Assembly (NCBI GenBank): GCA_019423125.1 | Contig: JAHZBZ010000023.1 | Coordinates: 1-13,023 of the forward strand | DNA from: Bacillota bacterium | GTDB lineage: Bacteria; Bacillota; Clostridia; Christensenellales; Borkfalkiaceae | Direction of reading: 5' to 3' | Length of the DNA stretch: 13,023 bases | Shown: piece by piece, positions 11,634 through 13,023 of the stretch | Layout: each line of letters starts with the position of its first letter | How positions within the stretch are numbered: the stretch's first letter is position 1 | Program-made: the position numbers and the translations under genes | The notes under the pieces: generated by a model | What the model was told of the DNA's origin: nothing | The model's input: the letters and a program-made list of their open reading frames with translations, nothing else | The model's database searches: none

Positions 11634-12530
11634 ATGGAAGAGAGGAATCTTGAATTTGACGACGACGGAAAGATCCGCGTGCGCAGGCGCACGGACGTTC
11701 CCGAAGGACAGGAAGAAGAGGACGCGGACGAGCTGATCATCGACGTGCCCGGCTTCAAGGAATTCGAAGAGGGCGGCGAGGAGCCGGACTCGGCGCTGTT
11801 CGACGAGGTCTGCCGCGCGCAGGAAGAGGCGCAGGCGCTGGCAAGGGGGCGCGCGAGGCAGGAAGCGCTCGCGCTGTACGAACAGGCGGAAGCGCTGTTT
11901 GCGCAGGGCGATGCGGACGGCGCGGGGGAGAAATTCCTCGACAGCGCCGCAAAATACGGCGACGACTGGCGGCCGTGGTTCGGCGTCGTGCGCGTGCAGA
12001 CGAACGACCTGACAGACCTTTCGGGCATCTTTGACTGCCAGCAGGCATACGAAAAGGCGCTCCGCCGCATGAATGAAGAGGACCGCGCGGCACTGCGCGA
12101 AAAATACGCGCCCGCGCTCGAGCGCCGCGCGCAGGAATGCGCGGAAAAACACGCCGTGCTCTCCGCGCAGGACGAAAAGGAGCGCGAAGAGGAGCGCCCC
12201 ACGGTGCAGAAGTACTTTTACACCGCCCGCCGCGGCACGGTGATCTCGGGCATCCTGTGCGGCGTGTTTCTGCTCGCCGCGATCATCCTGACTCCCTTTG
12301 TCAACTCGGTGCCGGGCATGGAAATCGCCATCCCCGCGATCTTGTGCTACGTCGCGGCGCTCGCCTTTCTCGGCGTGCTGATCGTGTTCGGCCGCCGCTT
12401 CATCGTCGGACGCGTCGCCTTCCGCAAGAACGCGCGCGCAGGCACGACGCAGGCGGGCGAAGAGGCGCGCATCTTCGCCGAAGAGGAGGAGCTCATCCGC
12501 TCCATTCTCGGCGATCTCAACAAAAACTGA
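11634..12530 (+). CDS. Two-helix membrane protein with an acidic TPR-like cytoplasmic region, unknown function
   Basis: I do not recognise a family. The 298-residue protein starts with a highly charged, acidic and probably disordered stretch (about 1-65). A helical region at about 70-165 follows, rich in Ala, Glu and Leu, including ALYEQAEALFAQGDADGAGEKF, which reads like one tetratricopeptide-type helix pair. Two membrane helices come next, at about 203-224 (GTVISGILCGVFLLAAIIL) and 233-252 (IPAILCYVAALAFLGVLIVF), with an RR-containing flank and a final charged helix ending GDLNKN. The ATG lies three bases after the ispE stop, with GGAGG (11621-11625) inside the end of ispE, so translation is probably coupled. 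Both ends would face the cytoplasm by the positive-inside rule. A scaffold or envelope-associated role is a guess only. Confidence 0.8.
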   Translation: MEERNLEFDDDGKIRVRRRTDVPEGQEEEDADELIIDVPGFKEFEEGGEEPDSALFDEVCRAQEEAQALARGRARQEALALYEQAEALFAQGDADGAGEKFLDSAAKYGDDWRPWFGVVRVQTNDLTDLSGIFDCQQAYEKALRRMNEEDRAALREKYAPALERRAQECAEKHAVLSAQDEKEREEERPTVQKYFYTARRGTVISGILCGVFLLAAIILTPFVNSVPGMEIAIPAILCYVAALAFLGVLIVFGRRFIVGRVAFRKNARAGTTQAGEEARIFAEEEELIRSILGDLNKN

Positions 12531-12533
12531 CAG

Positions 12534-12700
12534 GCCGTTTTACGGCTTTCGCCGCCCTTTCGGGTGGTTTTTCCGCCCTTTCGGGTGGTTTTTCCGCCCT
12601 TTCGGGCGGTTTTTTCGCCCTTTCGGGCGGCTTTTTTTTCCGCCCTTTCGGGCGGCCTTTTTTCTTTTTGTCCGCCCTTTCGGGCGGCCTTTTTCTTTTT
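12534..12700 (+). repeat. Tandem array of terminator-like hairpins
   Basis: A small hairpin, GCCGT-TTT-ACGGC (12534-12546), right after the stop is followed by six near-identical units. Each unit is (C)CGCCC-TTTC-GGGCGG or GGGTGG followed by five to eight T or CCT-rich bases. The units begin at 12552, 12573, 12594, 12616, 12640 and 12672. The first two carry GGGTGG (a G-U pair), the last four GGGCGG. The period grows from 21 to 32 bases as the T-rich linkers lengthen. Any one unit would be a normal intrinsic terminator for the ispE operon; six in a row is abnormal. Confidence 0.85.
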
Positions 12701-13023
12701 ATTCGCCCTTACGCTTGCCCGAGAGCGCCTTCCCGCCCGCAACAATTCTTTGCCCGCGCACTCGCCTCTGCCCGCTCCCGCCCGCTCCCGCTCGCGCCCG
12801 CGCCCGCTCCCGCCTACGCACGCGCTCCCGCTCCCGCTCCCGCTCCCGCCCGCTCCCGCTCCCGCGCCCGCGCTCCCGCCTACGCCCGCGCTCCCGCTCG
12901 CCCGCTCTCCCGCCCGCACCCGCCCGCCCCCGCCCACCCCCACGCTCCCGCCTACCCCCACGCCCCCCCCCCCCCGCCTTCTCTCTCTGTCTTTTTTTCC
13001 CCCACCCCCCCCACGCCCCCCCC
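12701..13023. other. Low-complexity C-rich tail, no gene seen
   Basis: After a decayed unit (ATTCGCCCTTACGC, from 12701) the sequence becomes almost A-free and dominated by CGCCCGCTCCCG-type words, CCGCCTACGC-type interruptions, and finally homopolymers: C14 near 12964, T8, C8. No start codon with a ribosome binding site, no codon-like composition and no RNA fold suggests a gene. The long open frames across it are composition artefacts. It may be a real simple-sequence tract or a sequencing or assembly fault at a contig end. Confidence 0.75.

Noticed and set aside
10455..12152. A 565-codon minus-strand open frame across ispE and its neighbour
   Set aside because: It is a GC-skew shadow of two convincing plus-strand genes and shows no motifs.
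12347..12961. A minus-strand frame encoding repeated KTTRKGG-like and Gly/Ser-rich sequence
   Set aside because: The repeats are a translation of the terminator hairpin array and the low-complexity tail, not a coding signal.
1..13023. tRNA, rRNA, insertion sequence, prophage or defence genes
   Set aside because: I saw no cloverleaf with a GTTCRA T-arm, no transposase or integrase motifs, no paired terminal inverted repeats with target duplications, and no recognisable defence domains.

Overview
The window looks like chromosomal housekeeping DNA from a GC-rich, probably anaerobic and spore-forming member of the Clostridia (Bacillota). The grounds are a Veg-family gene divergent from a SPOCS/LysM spore-coat-type gene with ispE just downstream (an order typical of Gram-positive spore formers), an rplM-rpsI pair behind an L13-leader-like RNA hairpin, consensus TTGACA/TATAAT promoters, strong GGAGG ribosome binding sites and many intrinsic terminators. 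The lineage (perhaps a Christensenellales-like gut clade) is inference from style and cannot be settled by reading alone.

Layout. 1-345: non-coding, with two hairpins and a good promoter for pckG (GTP-type phosphoenolpyruvate carboxykinase, 346-2121). 2126-3768: two minus-strand genes separated by terminators: a DUF6512-like membrane protein, and a predicted flavin-reductase-like protein with a C-terminal PCP_red-like domain. 3769-4041: a compact divergent promoter region serving that gene and, through the leader, rplM-rpsI (4042-4900). 4926-5220: a terminator shared with a small unknown minus-strand gene. 5303-7530: a promoter, an 115-base leader, a large predicted lipoprotein that also carries a C-terminal membrane helix, and its terminator. 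7593-8300: a strong promoter, a double zinc-ribbon protein with a very acidic tail, and its terminator. 8301-8560: non-coding DNA with a perfect 19-bp hairpin, a four-copy 20-21-bp tandem repeat and a bidirectional terminator. 8614-10504: veg (minus) and the SPOCS/LysM gene (plus), the latter behind a sequence closely resembling a sigma-E promoter. 10635-12530: ispE and a co-transcribed two-helix membrane protein. 12534-13023: a tandem array of terminator-like hairpins running into low-complexity, C-rich sequence.

The genes do not form one pathway. They are central carbon metabolism (pckG), translation (rplM, rpsI), isoprenoid precursor synthesis (ispE), sporulation (SPOCS/LysM, under a probable mother-cell promoter), and several clade-specific proteins of unknown function. 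I found no defence system, prophage, transposon, CRISPR array, tRNA or rRNA. The most interesting items are the flavin-reductase/PCP_red fusion, the sigma-E-like promoter, the terminator array with the odd contig end, the 8349-8470 repeat locus, and a GCGCAAAA-core motif recurring in spacers.
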